From the NCBI RefSeq assembly GCF_005239095.1, contig NZ_SZUA01000001.1:398848-462847 (forward strand): a DNA stretch of 64,000 bases. Reading direction: 5' to 3'. Origin of the DNA: Luteimonas gilva (GTDB taxonomy: Bacteria; Pseudomonadota; Gammaproteobacteria; Xanthomonadales; Xanthomonadaceae). Made by a program: the position numbers and the translations under genes. This document shows positions 23,995 to 32,475 of this stretch, one piece after another (position 1 is the first letter of the stretch; each line of letters opens with the position of its first letter). A model generated the notes under the pieces. That model saw only the letters and a program-made list of their open reading frames with translations. It did not search any database and had not been told where the DNA came from.

Positions 23995-24327
23995 ATGATC
24001 CACAGAGGCGGCTGCCATTGCGGCCAAGTGCGTTTCGAAGCCGAGGGCGAGATCGAGGCCGCCGTCGCCTGCAATTGCTCGATCTGCTCGCGCAAGGGCG
24101 CGCTGCTATGGGCGGTGGATGCGAAAAAATTCCACGTCTTCGACGCGGGTCCGGACATGGGCGCGTACGCCTTCGGCAAGCGTACGCTGCGCCACCGCTT
24201 CTGCAGGAATTGCGGCATCGCGACCCATAGCGAAGGCGACGGCTTCGTGGCGATCAACATCCGCTGCATCGATGGGCTGGATCCGGCGAAGATCGATGCG
24301 GTCGAATTCGACGGCCGTTCCGTCTGA
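23995..24327 (+). CDS. GFA-family zinc protein
   Basis: 110 residues with the GFA/CENP-V Cys pattern: GGCHCGQVRFEA, CNCSICSRKGALLW and RHRFCRNCGIATHSE. Two zinc ions would be held by the Cys groups. The enzymatic role is unknown, as for the paralogue at 12.1 kb. I use the ATG at 23995 with AAGGA eight bases before it; earlier in-frame starts add a leader without resemblance to the family. It follows the NmrA-like gene on the same strand by 114 bp and may be co-transcribed. Confidence 0.85.
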   Translation: MIHRGGCHCGQVRFEAEGEIEAAVACNCSICSRKGALLWAVDAKKFHVFDAGPDMGAYAFGKRTLRHRFCRNCGIATHSEGDGFVAINIRCIDGLDPAKIDAVEFDGRSV

Positions 24328-24385
24328 AAGCGCCTTCGCGCGAGCGGGGTTAGAATCGCCGCATCCGGTCGCGAGGAGAGTCGGG

Positions 24386-24871
24386 ATGCGATGTGTTTGC
24401 CGCGCTGCGGCCGTGATGTTGGCTTTGTCGTCGGCTCCCTTCGCCTATGCGCAGAAGGCCGATTCATCCGCCCGTTACGTCAATCCGCAGAACCTGCCCA
24501 AGCCGAACGGCTACTCCCACGCCGTCGAAGTTTCCGCCGGCCGCACGCTCTACGTTTCCGGCCAATTGCCGCTCGACAAGGACGGCAACCTGGTGGGCAA
24601 TGGCGATTTCGCCGCGCAGGCCGGGCAGGTCTTCGCCAATCTCAAGACCGCTCTCGAGGCCTCCGGCGCCACGTTCAAGGATGTGGTCAAGCTCAACATG
24701 TTCGTCACCGACATGGACCAATTGAAGGCGCTGCGCGAGGCGCGCGACAAGTACATCGATTCGCGCAATCCTCCGGCGAGCACGCTGGTGGAAGTGAAGC
24801 GGTTCGTCAAAGAAGGGGCGATGGTGGAGATCGACGCGATCGCCGTAGTGCCCGAGCGTTCGCTTCGCTGA
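24386..24871 (+). CDS. Exported RidA (YjgF/UK114)-family protein
   Basis: 161 residues: a signal peptide (VMLALSSAPFAYAQ) and then a RidA domain with LYVSGQLPLDKDGNLVG, QVFANLKTALEASGATFKDVVKLNMFVTD and a C-terminal R...PPASTLVEVKRFVKEGAMVEIDAIAV. Cytosolic RidA hydrolyses reactive enamine and imine intermediates; the Arg before PPAS is typical at that active site (here R in DSRNPPAS). Export to the periplasm is unusual for the better-known members but seen in some subfamilies. GAGGAGAG before the ATG fixes the start. The substrate is unknown. Confidence 0.87.
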   Translation: MRCVCRAAAVMLALSSAPFAYAQKADSSARYVNPQNLPKPNGYSHAVEVSAGRTLYVSGQLPLDKDGNLVGNGDFAAQAGQVFANLKTALEASGATFKDVVKLNMFVTDMDQLKALREARDKYIDSRNPPASTLVEVKRFVKEGAMVEIDAIAVVPERSLR

Positions 24872-24884
24872 AGACGCGCTTGCG

Positions 24885-25220
24885 TCAACGAGGCGAGAGG
24901 CGTTCGTAGGCGACGAACGATATGCGTTCGGTTTCGAGCGAAGTTTCCGCAGCCAACAACCGGTCCAGATGATCCGGCGTCAAGCGCGCTGCCGTGGCGA
25001 TACGGCAAAGATGCAGCGCGTCCGGATCGCCAGAGCCGGAGGGCGAACGCTCGTAAGCCACGACGTGGCAACCGAACTCGCGTTCCAGCGCCGTCCGCGC
25101 TTCGGCCACGCGTCCGCGAGGCACCCGCAGTTCGGAGAGATCCAGGAGCGAAAGGATTTCGGGCGGCAATCGCCCGAGCGAGGGAATGGCGTCGAGCAGT
25201 TCGGCGAGCTTGGCCCGCAT
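24885..25220 (-). CDS. Hypothetical protein
   Basis: 111 residues, MRAKLAELLDAIPSLGRL to FVAYERLSPR. There is no signal peptide or membrane segment. VAYERSPSGSG in the middle and FVAYERLSPR at the end repeat a similar phrase, perhaps two related beta strands. I recognise no family. It is convergent with the RidA gene and lies downstream of the tRNA-Leu on the same strand. Codon use is like that of its neighbours, so it is probably a real gene. Confidence 0.55.
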   Translation of the reverse strand: MRAKLAELLDAIPSLGRLPPEILSLLDLSELRVPRGRVAEARTALEREFGCHVVAYERSPSGSGDPDALHLCRIATAARLTPDHLDRLLAAETSLETERISFVAYERLSPR

Positions 25221-25253
25221 CGCTTATCGAACGATCCGCTGCTGAAAACAAGT

Positions 25254-25340
25254 TGGTGCCGAAGGTGGGACTCGAACCCACACGCTTTTAAGGGCGGCGG
25301 ATTTTGAGTCCGCTGCGTCTACCGATTCCGCCACTTCGGC
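25254..25340 (-). tRNA. tRNA-Leu (anticodon CAA)
   Basis: An 87-base class II tRNA with the 3' CCA encoded. The acceptor stem GCCGAAG pairs with CTTCGGC. The anticodon arm is GCGGA-CTCAAAA-TCCGC, with CAA at the anticodon, reading the UUG codon. A long variable arm (CGCCCTTAAAAGCG region) and a T arm with GTTCGAGTC follow. All are typical of bacterial tRNA-Leu. Confidence 0.96.
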
Positions 25341-25413
25341 GCGGCCGCAAAGTATAGCGGAGTAGGGAGGTTTGCGGCGACCCTCACCCACCCCCGTCCG
25401 CAAGGGAGAGGGT

Positions 25414-25866
25414 TCAAAAACCGCCATAACGGGCCATGGCCGCGGCGCAGACGAAGATCACGGCGATCAGCAGCAGCTCGAAACGCACGATCCGGCGCAG
25501 GCCGGCGACTTCGGCTTCGCCCGGAACGAAAGCCGGATCGGCCTTCAGCGCTTTGCGCCAGCGCAGGAAACGGATCGTCGGCCAGATCGACAGGATGCCC
25601 GCCAGCAGGAAAGCCCCGACCTTGGCGTGGAACCAGGGGTTGTGCATATAGAAGTCGTAGCCCTTGATGCCGTGGAAGACGCGGCTGAAGCCGACGATCA
25701 GCAACAAGACGGCGACCATGCCGTAACCGCGGTCGACGCCGCTCAGGCGCTTGAGCGCGGAGGCGTCGATCGGCCGGCTCAGCAGCACCGACTGGGTGAC
25801 CAGCATCGAGACCAAGCCGAAAAAAAGCAGGTGATGAGTCGCGGCCAGCAGCAGATCGGTCAGCAT
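25414..25866 (-). CDS. DUF2214-family membrane protein
   Basis: 150 residues with four hydrophobic helices (about 2-25, 46-66, 77-100 and 128-146) and the family segments SRVFHGIKGYDFYMHNPWFHAKVGAFL and PTIRFLRWRKAL. This is the DUF2214 family of inner-membrane proteins; His residues in the conserved segments recall heme-binding membrane proteins, but no role is known. I place the start at the ATG at 25866; an upstream ATG would add 11 residues without a ribosome-binding site. A repeat of the CCCTC type separates it from the tRNA. Confidence 0.83.
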   Translation of the reverse strand: MLTDLLLAATHHLLFFGLVSMLVTQSVLLSRPIDASALKRLSGVDRGYGMVAVLLLIVGFSRVFHGIKGYDFYMHNPWFHAKVGAFLLAGILSIWPTIRFLRWRKALKADPAFVPGEAEVAGLRRIVRFELLLIAVIFVCAAAMARYGGF

Positions 25867-25926
25867 CGGGCTACCTGTTCGGATGGCGTTGGACTGCATC
25901 CGCCGCGAGCGGCGGAGACTGCCGGA

Positions 25927-26523
25927 TCAAGCCGCTTCGTCGGTCCGCAATTCGCTGTCGATGCGCTGGTACCACTCGCCCGACTGCGGCTGGAACTTGG
26001 AGCAATACTCCATCGGCGCCTTGTAGATGTGCAGCGACACGGCGACGCGGTCGGCGCTGGCGTTGCAGATGGTGTGGTACTCATGCGGCGGAATCAGGCT
26101 GCCGGCGCTGCCGGGGCCGGCGTGCATGCCGCCCGCGGCGCGGAAGTGGAAGCGGTCGCCTTCGCGCTCCAGCAATTCGTACTGGGTGATCTCCAGCTCG
26201 CCGTCCCACACGCCTTCGACGCACCACAGGCCGGAATGGTCGTGGATCGGCGTGCCTTGGCCGGGTCCCCAGGTCATCGCCACCACGCTGTAGCCGTGCT
26301 CGGGGCTGCGGTAGATCTCGCGGCGCGCGTAGTGGTCGTCGATCGGGTCGTGCACGCAATCGGGCAGTTGCACGTCCGGGTCGCGGATCATCGCGCACAG
26401 GCAATTACGCAGTGCGGCGGTGACGGCATGTTCGTCGCCTTGGGCGACGGCGGCATCGACCGCGGCGACCAGCTTGTCGCGGCCGCGGAAATCGACGGAA
26501 TGGCAGTCGGAGGTGGCGTTCAT
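25927..26523 (-). CDS. Cysteine dioxygenase-family cupin protein
   Basis: 198 residues of the CDO type I superfamily. The iron ligands appear as HDH (TPIHDHSGLWC) in the first cupin motif and H in PPHEYHTICN in the second. Cysteine dioxygenase oxidises thiols such as L-cysteine or 3-mercaptopropionate to sulfinates. Whether the substrate here is cysteine is unsure, since related thiol dioxygenases share this pattern. It stands just downstream of metX on the same strand, separated by 64 bp, which would fit sulfur amino acid metabolism. The start ATG at 26523 is the first of the frame. Confidence 0.82.
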   Translation of the reverse strand: MNATSDCHSVDFRGRDKLVAAVDAAVAQGDEHAVTAALRNCLCAMIRDPDVQLPDCVHDPIDDHYARREIYRSPEHGYSVVAMTWGPGQGTPIHDHSGLWCVEGVWDGELEITQYELLEREGDRFHFRAAGGMHAGPGSAGSLIPPHEYHTICNASADRVAVSLHIYKAPMEYCSKFQPQSGEWYQRIDSELRTDEAA

Positions 26524-26587
26524 GGAGGCATTCTAACCCCGGGATGGGCCCGGCGTTATCCGGAAACGGCTCGCCCCCGGGAACGGG

Positions 26588-27703
26588 CTACAGCGCCGCC
26601 AGGAAACCCGAAACAGCGGGGCCGAAACGGGCGATATCGACCAGGAACGCGTCGTGCCCCTGCGGCGACTCCAGGGCCAGAAACGCCGCATCGTTGCCGC
26701 CGGCGCGCAGGCCGTCGGCGATCTGCTGCTGTTGCTGCACCGGGAACAGGATGTCGGTGTGGACGCCGATGGCCAGCGCCTTGTCCACCCGGATCCGGGC
26801 CAGGCCGTCGTCGGCGCTGCCGCCGCAGGACTCGCCCAGGTCGAACCAGTCCATCGAGCGGCTCAGATAGAGGTAGCAGTTGGGATCGAAGCGGCGCACG
26901 AAGCGGCGCGCGTGGCCTTCCAGATAGCTTTCGACTTCGAATTCCAGGCCGAACGGATCTTCGTCGTCGCGCCGGTCCGAATCCAGCCGCACCCGGCCGA
27001 AGCGGCCGTCCCACTCCAGCGCGGAGCGATAGGTGATGACGCCGAGCTTGCGCGCCATGCGCATGCCGCTCTCGGGATAGTTGGCTTCGTCGTATTCGCC
27101 GTCGTTCCACTTCGGATCGAGCCGGATCGCCTCGCGCTGCAGCGAGCGGATCGCGATCGAGAACGGCAGCGCGCGCGCGGCGCCGGAGATGTTGATATGG
27201 CTGCGGGCGATGCCCGGATGCCGCGCCAGCAGCGCCAGCGCGGTCATGCCGCCCATCGAATTGCCGATCACGCACGCCAGCCGCTGCACGCCCAGCGCGC
27301 GCACTACGTGCGCGGCCGCGTCGGCGCCGTCTTCGATGGAAAGTTCGGGGAAGGCGAGGCGATAAGGTTCGCCGGTCGCCGGATTCGCGGAGGCAGGTCC
27401 CGTCGAACCTTTGCAGCTGCCGAGCGAATTCACGCAGATCACGTACCAGCGGTTGCTGTCGATCGGCTTGCCGGGGCCGAGCATCGCTTCCCACCAGCCG
27501 GGTTCGGCATTGCCGGCGTTGGCCGCCGCATGCGCATCGGGCGACAGGCCGGTGACGATCAGCACCGCGTTGTCGCGCGCGGCGTTCAATTCGCCCCAGG
27601 TTTCGTAGGCCGCACGCGCGCCGCGCAGCTCGCCGCCGCGCTTCATCGGGAACGGCGAGGGCAGGTCGATGAAGCGGGTGCCGGGCGGGATGAATTCGGT
27701 CAT
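26588..27703 (-). CDS. metX: MetX-family O-acyltransferase (homoserine or serine O-succinyl-/acetyltransferase)
   Basis: 371 residues of the alpha/beta-hydrolase MetX family. The nucleophile elbow GNSMGG has S149; the Asp in VHTDILFP and the His in SPQGHDAFL complete the triad. The family acylates homoserine (methionine) or serine (cysteine). Xanthomonadales members have been reported to act as serine O-succinyltransferases, so that activity is likely but not decided by the motifs I can see. It is the last gene after the ccm operon, 12 bp beyond ccmI, and precedes a thiol dioxygenase-like gene. Co-transcription with ccm is possible. Confidence 0.88.
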   Translation of the reverse strand: MTEFIPPGTRFIDLPSPFPMKRGGELRGARAAYETWGELNAARDNAVLIVTGLSPDAHAAANAGNAEPGWWEAMLGPGKPIDSNRWYVICVNSLGSCKGSTGPASANPATGEPYRLAFPELSIEDGADAAAHVVRALGVQRLACVIGNSMGGMTALALLARHPGIARSHINISGAARALPFSIAIRSLQREAIRLDPKWNDGEYDEANYPESGMRMARKLGVITYRSALEWDGRFGRVRLDSDRRDDEDPFGLEFEVESYLEGHARRFVRRFDPNCYLYLSRSMDWFDLGESCGGSADDGLARIRVDKALAIGVHTDILFPVQQQQQIADGLRAGGNDAAFLALESPQGHDAFLVDIARFGPAVSGFLAAL

Positions 27704-27715
27704 GGGACCTCTACG

Positions 27716-28735
27716 TTACCGATCGGCCGCGCCGATGACGAGTTCGACCGGTTGTTTCGCAGGCAGCGCCACCCGCACCGGCTTCGACTCGACGTCCCCT
27801 TCCTGCCGCATCGCATTGCCGCTGGCCGACAGGCGCGCGATCACTTCCACTTCTTTCAGCGCAGACAGCTTCTGGGTCGGCATCGGTCCGTCCGCGTCGT
27901 CCAGGGTTACGGTCAGCGGCATTTCTTGCAAAGCGCGCTTCTCGACCGCGACCGGCATCGGCGGTCCGCCGGGCTTGCGTGCGATCACGAACACGCTGGC
28001 GTCGCCGCGCAAACGGACACGCGAGGCGAAGTCCGGGTCCAGCGCGACTTTCACCGTGAGTGCGTTCGCGCCGGCGGGCGCGGGGCTCGCCGTTTGCGCC
28101 GCGGGCAACGGCGGCATGCCCGCTGCGGCGCGGGCGGCGTCGATCTGCGGACGCAAGCTGGCGGCGGTGGCGGCATCGACTACCGTTAGCAGCGGTTCCC
28201 AGGTGCGCGCCGCGGCGGCCGCATCGCCGGCTTGGCGCTGAGCGATGCCGAGGAACCAGCGCGCGCGTTGATGCTGCGGCGCGCGCTGCAGGACGCGCCG
28301 CAGCGCAGCCACGGCTTCGTCGTCGAAACGGCGCTGCGGGTCGGCCAGGGCGCGCGCTTCGGCGTACTCGACTTGGATGTCGTCGTCGTCCGGCGCCAAG
28401 GCCGCGGCGCGGGCGTAGGCGTTGCGCGCGTCGACGGGGCGTTGCTGCTCGCGATAGGCGCGGCCCAGCAAACGCCAGCCGTCGGTTTGGCGCGGATCGC
28501 GTTGCAATTCGGCTTCGAGTTCGGCGATGGCGGCGTCCATCGTCGCCGGCGCGGCGCGTGCGGAAGGATTCAGCGCGGCCGGCGTACCGATCAGTCCATA
28601 CAGAACGAAAGTGGCCAGCAGCAGCGTGCCCGCGAAGGCCGCTGCCGGCAGCGGGCGGGCGCGCCACAAGGGGCGCAGCACGAAGGCGAGCGTCAGGATC
28701 GCGAGCAGCGCCGCGCATATCGCGAAGACCGTCAT
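27716..28735 (-). CDS. ccmI: Cytochrome c maturation protein CcmI (TPR)
   Basis: 339 residues. Two N-terminal hydrophobic helices (about 2-22 and 34-52) anchor the protein. A periplasmic TPR domain follows (DGWRLLGRAYREQQRPVDARNAYARAAALAPDDDDIQVEYAEARAL and PQHQRARWFLGIAQRQAGDAAAA). A C-terminal beta-rich domain is typical of longer CcmI/NrfG-like forms. CcmI presents apocytochrome c to the CcmFH heme ligation complex. The start overlaps the ccmH stop by one base (TGATG at 28735), and it ends the ccm operon. The name ccmH is used for fused CcmH-I in some species; here the two are separate. Confidence 0.9.
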   Translation of the reverse strand: MTVFAICAALLAILTLAFVLRPLWRARPLPAAAFAGTLLLATFVLYGLIGTPAALNPSARAAPATMDAAIAELEAELQRDPRQTDGWRLLGRAYREQQRPVDARNAYARAAALAPDDDDIQVEYAEARALADPQRRFDDEAVAALRRVLQRAPQHQRARWFLGIAQRQAGDAAAAARTWEPLLTVVDAATAASLRPQIDAARAAAGMPPLPAAQTASPAPAGANALTVKVALDPDFASRVRLRGDASVFVIARKPGGPPMPVAVEKRALQEMPLTVTLDDADGPMPTQKLSALKEVEVIARLSASGNAMRQEGDVESKPVRVALPAKQPVELVIGAADR

Positions 28736-29280
28736 CACCACTCCTGATCGTCGTCGCGCGAAACCGGCGCGCCGGCGCTGCGCGAACGCACGATCCGGTA
28801 GACCGCGAAGCCGCCGATGGCCAGCAACAGCGCCGGTCCGAACCAAAGCAGCCAAGTCTTGGATTCGACGCGCGGTTTGTACAGCACGAAGTCGCCGTAG
28901 CGTTGCGCCAGGAAGGCTTTGATCTCGGCGTCCGATTTGCCTTGCCGCATCAGCTGCAGGACTTCGGCGCGCAGATCGTAGGCGATCATCGCGTTGGAAT
29001 CGGCCAGCGACTGGTTCTGGCACATCACGCAGCGCAGTTCGGCGGCCAGATCGTGGAAGCGGCGTTCCTCGGCGGCGTTTTGGAATTTGAGCGGGGTGGG
29101 GTCGCTGGCGATTTGGGCTAAGGCGGGCGCCGCGCAGAGCGTCAACCATAACGCCAAGAATGCCGCGAACGCTCTTTGCGGGAGCGGCTTTAGCCGCGAG
29201 CTCTTCCCCGCAGGTCGCGACCGAACGGAAAAGAGCTTGCGGCTAAAGCCGCTCCCACAAAAAAAAGCCGACCCATGCAT
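28735..29280 (-). CDS. ccmH: Cytochrome c maturation protein CcmH, with a repeat-encoded N-terminus
   Basis: 181 residues from the ATG at 29280, which overlaps the ccmG stop (TGATG). The functional part has LRCVMCQNQSLADSNA, the CxxC thiol-disulfide motif that reduces apocytochrome c, followed by ADLRxE-like AYDLRAEVLQLM and one C-terminal membrane helix (LLWFGPALLLAIGGFAVY). Residues 8-35 are encoded by a family A inverted repeat (29177-29259). After it comes a hydrophobic stretch FAAFLALWLTLCAAPALAQ, a plain signal peptide core. No ATG or GTG occurs between the repeat and this core, only TTG codons, so the repeat probably supplies the positively charged N-region. Confidence 0.88.
   Translation of the reverse strand: MHGSAFFCGSGFSRKLFSVRSRPAGKSSRLKPLPQRAFAAFLALWLTLCAAPALAQIASDPTPLKFQNAAEERRFHDLAAELRCVMCQNQSLADSNAMIAYDLRAEVLQLMRQGKSDAEIKAFLAQRYGDFVLYKPRVESKTWLLWFGPALLLAIGGFAVYRIVRSRSAGAPVSRDDDQEW
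29177..29259. repeat. BIME-like inverted repeat, family A (copy 4), inside ccmH
   Basis: TGCGGGAGCGGCTTTAGCCG on one side and CGGCTAAAGCCGCTCCCACA on the other. It lies between the coupled ccmG stop/ccmH start and the signal-peptide core of CcmH, and stays open in that frame. Confidence 0.9.
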
Positions 29281-29819
29281 CAACGTTTGCTCTCCGCCGC
29301 TTCCAATGCCGGCAGCAACTCTTCCATCACCACCGTATCGGTCAGCGGGCCGACGTGCTTCCAGCGGACGATGCCCTTGCCGTCGACCAGGAAGGTTTCC
29401 GGCGCGCCGTAGATGCCCCAATCGATCGCGGTCTTGCCTTCGGTATCGGCGACTACGGCCATGAACGGATTGCCGAACTGTTCCAGCCAGCGCAGCGCAT
29501 CGGCGCGTTCGTCTTTCCAGTTGTAGCCGATGACGCGTACCCGTTTGGTTTCGGCGAACCGAGTGAGTACCGGATGTTCGACCCTGCATTCGGCGCACCA
29601 ACTGCCCCAAACGTTCATCACGTACGGAGCCCCGCGCAATTTCTTCGACGACAAGCGATGTTCGGGATCGTGCAGTAGCGGCAAGTCAAAAGCGGGCGCG
29701 GGCTTGCCGATCAAAGGCGAAGGCAGCGCGTCGCGATCGGGCTTGCGGCTGAGCCAGACACCCGCGGCGAGCAGGGCGCCGAGGGTTACGAAAACGATCA
29801 GGGGCAGCCAGCGTTTCAT
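29280..29819 (-). CDS. ccmG: Thiol:disulfide interchange protein CcmG/DsbE
   Basis: 179 residues. One N-terminal membrane anchor (LPLIVFVTLGALLAAGVWLS) is followed by a periplasmic thioredoxin fold with the active site W74-C75-A-E-C78. The segments GAPYVMNVWGSWCAEC and the cis-Pro-containing GAPETFLVDGKG are typical of CcmG. It reduces the CcmH disulfide (or apocytochrome c) for heme attachment. The start overlaps the ccmF stop by ATGA (29816-29819). Confidence 0.95.
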   Translation of the reverse strand: MKRWLPLIVFVTLGALLAAGVWLSRKPDRDALPSPLIGKPAPAFDLPLLHDPEHRLSSKKLRGAPYVMNVWGSWCAECRVEHPVLTRFAETKRVRVIGYNWKDERADALRWLEQFGNPFMAVVADTEGKTAIDWGIYGAPETFLVDGKGIVRWKHVGPLTDTVVMEELLPALEAAESKR

Positions 29820-31813
29820 GCGTTCGCTCTTGCGGGTTCGTCATGCGGAATGCGGGGCGCGCGTGCGGTCTCCGTCTCCGGACCCGGGCTTTCGTCGGGC
29901 CGACGGGCGCGAACGCGGAATCGACGGTCCGACGCCGCCACCAGCCCGCCCAGCGCCATCAACGCCGCGCCCGTCCAAATCCAGCGCACGAACGGCTTGA
30001 CGTGCACGCGCACCGCCCAAGCGCCGTTGCCCAGCGGTTCGCCGAGCGCGACGTACAGGTCGCCGAAAGCGCCGGGCGCGATGTCGGCTTCGGTCATCAC
30101 TTGGCCGCCGCTGGCGTAGCTGCGCTTTTCCGGATGCAGCACGGTCAGCGGCGCGCCGTCGCGCAGCACCTGCACCGTGCCGCGGTCGGCGACGTAGTTC
30201 GGGCCTTCCGAATGCGCCGCGCCGTCGAAACGGAACGCGTAGCGGCCCAGTTCGACGCTCTGTCCCGGCGCCAGTGCGAGTTCGCTTTGGCGGCTCAGGC
30301 TTTCGGTCAACAACGCGCCGACCAGGAAGATCGCGATGCCTAAATGGGCCAGCGTCATGCCCAGCATTTCGGCGGTGTAGCGCTGCCCCGCGCCGGAAAA
30401 ACGCGTCCACGCGAAACGCAGCGTGCCCGCGCCGATCCAAGCGGCGCCGGCGATGCCCGCCGCGGTTTTCAGCGGACCTTGCGGTGCGAAGAAGAAAGCC
30501 GCGATGGCGGCGACGGCCGCCAAACCCAGCCACGGCGCGAGCAGCCTCACCGGACGCGAGACGTCCTCGCGCTGCCAACGGGTGAGCGGCCCGAACGGCA
30601 GCAACAACACCAGCGGCGCCATCAGCAGCACGAACAACAGCGAGAAATAAGGCGGGCCGACCGAAATCTTGCCCAGCTCCAGCGCGTCGGCCAGCAGCGG
30701 ATATAAAGTGCCGAGCAGCACCATGCCGCAGGCCGCCACCAGCAGCAGATTGTTCGCCAGCAGCAAGGTTTCGCGTGAGCTCGCGGCGAACGGCTTGCCG
30801 TCTTCGCCCGTCGGAGAACGCAGCGCGTACAGCAACAACGAACCGCCGATGACGGTGCCCAGGAAAATCAGGATGAACAGGCCGCGCGACGGATCCGCGG
30901 CGAAGGCGTGCACGCTGGTCAGCACGCCGGAACGCACGAGGAAGGTGCCGAGCAAGGACAGCGAGAACGCGGCGATGGCCAGCAACAAAGTCCAGCTGGC
31001 GAAACTGCCGCGTTTTTCGGTCACCGCTTGCGAATGCAGCAGCGCGGTGCCGGCCAGCCAAGGCATGAAGCTCGCGTTTTCGACCGGATCCCAGAACCAC
31101 CAGCCGCCCCAACCGAGTTCGTAATAGGCCCACCAACTGCCGAGCGCAATGCCGACGGTAAGGAAAGCCCATGCGACGTTGGTCCAGGGCCGCGTCCAGC
31201 GCAGCCAGCGCGCATCGATGCGCCCGTCGAGCAGGGCCGCGATGGCGAACGCAAAGGGCACCGCGAAGCCGACGTAGCCCACGTACAGCATCGGCGGATG
31301 GATGATCATGCCCGGGTCTTGCAGCAGCGGGTTCAAATCGCGGCCTTCGGCGGCGGCCGGCAGCAGGCGCAAGAAGGGATTGCTGGTGAAGATCAGGAAG
31401 GCGAGGAAGCCGAGCGACACCAGGCCCATCACGCCCAGCACGCGCGCGATCACCTGCGCGGGCAGCGCCCGCGAAAAGCGTGCCACCGCGCCGGTCCACA
31501 GCGCCAGGATCAGCGCCCACAGCAGCAGCGAACCTTCGTGCGCGCCCCACACCGCAGTGTAGCGATAGACCACGGGCAGCAGCGAATTGGAATTCTCGGC
31601 GACGTACTGCAGCGAGAAATCCTGCGATACGAAACCGTAGGTGAGGATCGCGAACGCTCCGGCGACCAAAAGCAGTTGGGCATACGCCGCGGGCCGGGCG
31701 ACCGACATCCAGGCGTCGATGCCGCGCTGCGCGCCAGCCAGCGGCAGCGCCGCCTGCACGGCGGCGATCAGCATCGCCAGGATCAGCGCGATTTGGCCGA
31801 GTTCGGGCAGCAC
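29816..31813 (-). CDS. ccmF: Cytochrome c heme lyase subunit CcmF
   Basis: 665 residues with about 15 hydrophobic helices. The WWD-type heme-handling domain is seen as GWGGWWFWDPVENASFMPW. Conserved His residues of CcmF are likely in WGAHEGSLLLW and QAVTEKRGSFASW regions. The protein joins heme delivered by holo-CcmE to apocytochrome c with CcmH and CcmI. Start and stop are tightly packed with ccmE (3 bp apart) and ccmG (ATGA). Confidence 0.96.
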   Translation of the reverse strand: MLPELGQIALILAMLIAAVQAALPLAGAQRGIDAWMSVARPAAYAQLLLVAGAFAILTYGFVSQDFSLQYVAENSNSLLPVVYRYTAVWGAHEGSLLLWALILALWTGAVARFSRALPAQVIARVLGVMGLVSLGFLAFLIFTSNPFLRLLPAAAEGRDLNPLLQDPGMIIHPPMLYVGYVGFAVPFAFAIAALLDGRIDARWLRWTRPWTNVAWAFLTVGIALGSWWAYYELGWGGWWFWDPVENASFMPWLAGTALLHSQAVTEKRGSFASWTLLLAIAAFSLSLLGTFLVRSGVLTSVHAFAADPSRGLFILIFLGTVIGGSLLLYALRSPTGEDGKPFAASSRETLLLANNLLLVAACGMVLLGTLYPLLADALELGKISVGPPYFSLLFVLLMAPLVLLLPFGPLTRWQREDVSRPVRLLAPWLGLAAVAAIAAFFFAPQGPLKTAAGIAGAAWIGAGTLRFAWTRFSGAGQRYTAEMLGMTLAHLGIAIFLVGALLTESLSRQSELALAPGQSVELGRYAFRFDGAAHSEGPNYVADRGTVQVLRDGAPLTVLHPEKRSYASGGQVMTEADIAPGAFGDLYVALGEPLGNGAWAVRVHVKPFVRWIWTGAALMALGGLVAASDRRFRVRARRPDESPGPETETARAPRIPHDEPARANA

Positions 31814-31816
31814 CGC

Positions 31817-32281
31817 TTATTGCGCCTTCGCGTCGGCGGGGGTTTTCACGTCGTGCTTCTTGTGCGCGGCGCCCATCTTGTCGGCCACTTCTTTCGGCAT
31901 ATAGGTTTCGTCGTGCTTGGCCAGCACCTGTTCGGCGACGAAAGTATCGCCCTGCATGCGGCCGGTGGCGATCACCGCCTGCTTCTCGCGGAACAAGTCG
32001 GGCAGGATGCCGGTGTAGACCACCGGCAGCGTGGCATCGCCGTCGTCGACCGTGAAGTGCGCTTCCATGGAACCAGGAGCGCGCTGGAACGAACCGGCCT
32101 GGACCATGCCGCCGAGGCGGAATCGCGCGTGTTCGCCGGCTTCGCCCTTCAGCACTTCGGAAGGCGTGTACAAGTAGGCGACGTTGCGCTGCAAAGCCAG
32201 CGCGACCAGCGCGGTCGCGGCGGCGGCGGCGGCGACCAAGGCCAGGATCAACAGCAGGCGGCGTTTGCGGGTGGGGTGCAT
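31817..32281 (-). CDS. ccmE: Cytochrome c maturation heme chaperone CcmE
   Basis: 154 residues. A basic N-terminus (MHPTRKRR) and one membrane helix precede a periplasmic beta-barrel. H123 in [10 protein letters not shown] is the covalent heme ligand; Tyr127 of the same motif is the axial ligand site in characterised members. The C-terminal tail has extra His and Lys residues. I chose the ATG at 32281 because CcmE proteins typically begin with NPxRxRR; an ATG at 32308 that overlaps the ccmD stop (ATGA) would add nine residues and is the main alternative. Confidence 0.93.
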   Translation of the reverse strand: MHPTRKRRLLLILALVAAAAAATALVALALQRNVAYLYTPSEVLKGEAGEHARFRLGGMVQAGSFQRAPGSMEAHFTVDDGDATLPVVYTGILPDLFREKQAVIATGRMQGDTFVAEQVLAKHDETYMPKEVADKMGAAHKKHDVKTPADAKAQ

Positions 32282-32304
32282 ATTCTTCTTGATCGATTGA
32301 GCCG

Positions 32305-32475
32305 TCATTCGCGCGCGAGCGGCGCATTCTTATCGGCCGGCGCCGCATTGCGCGCGGCGCGCATTTTGGCCGCCCGCAGGAAACGCCGGATCGCGAGCCT
32401 CGGCGCGACGAAATCCCACAGCAGCACGGCGGCGAACACGGCGTACGCGGCTAAGACGTAATTCTGGTAGCTCAT
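32305..32475 (-). CDS. ccmD: Heme exporter protein CcmD
   Basis: 56 residues, [31 protein letters not shown] and a charged tail: one membrane helix followed by a basic cytoplasmic segment, as in CcmD. It holds CcmABC and CcmE together. It overlaps ccmC (ATGA at 32472) and the potential longer ccmE start. Confidence 0.9.
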   Translation of the reverse strand: MSYQNYVLAAYAVFAAVLLWDFVAPRLAIRRFLRAAKMRAARNAAPADKNAPLARE

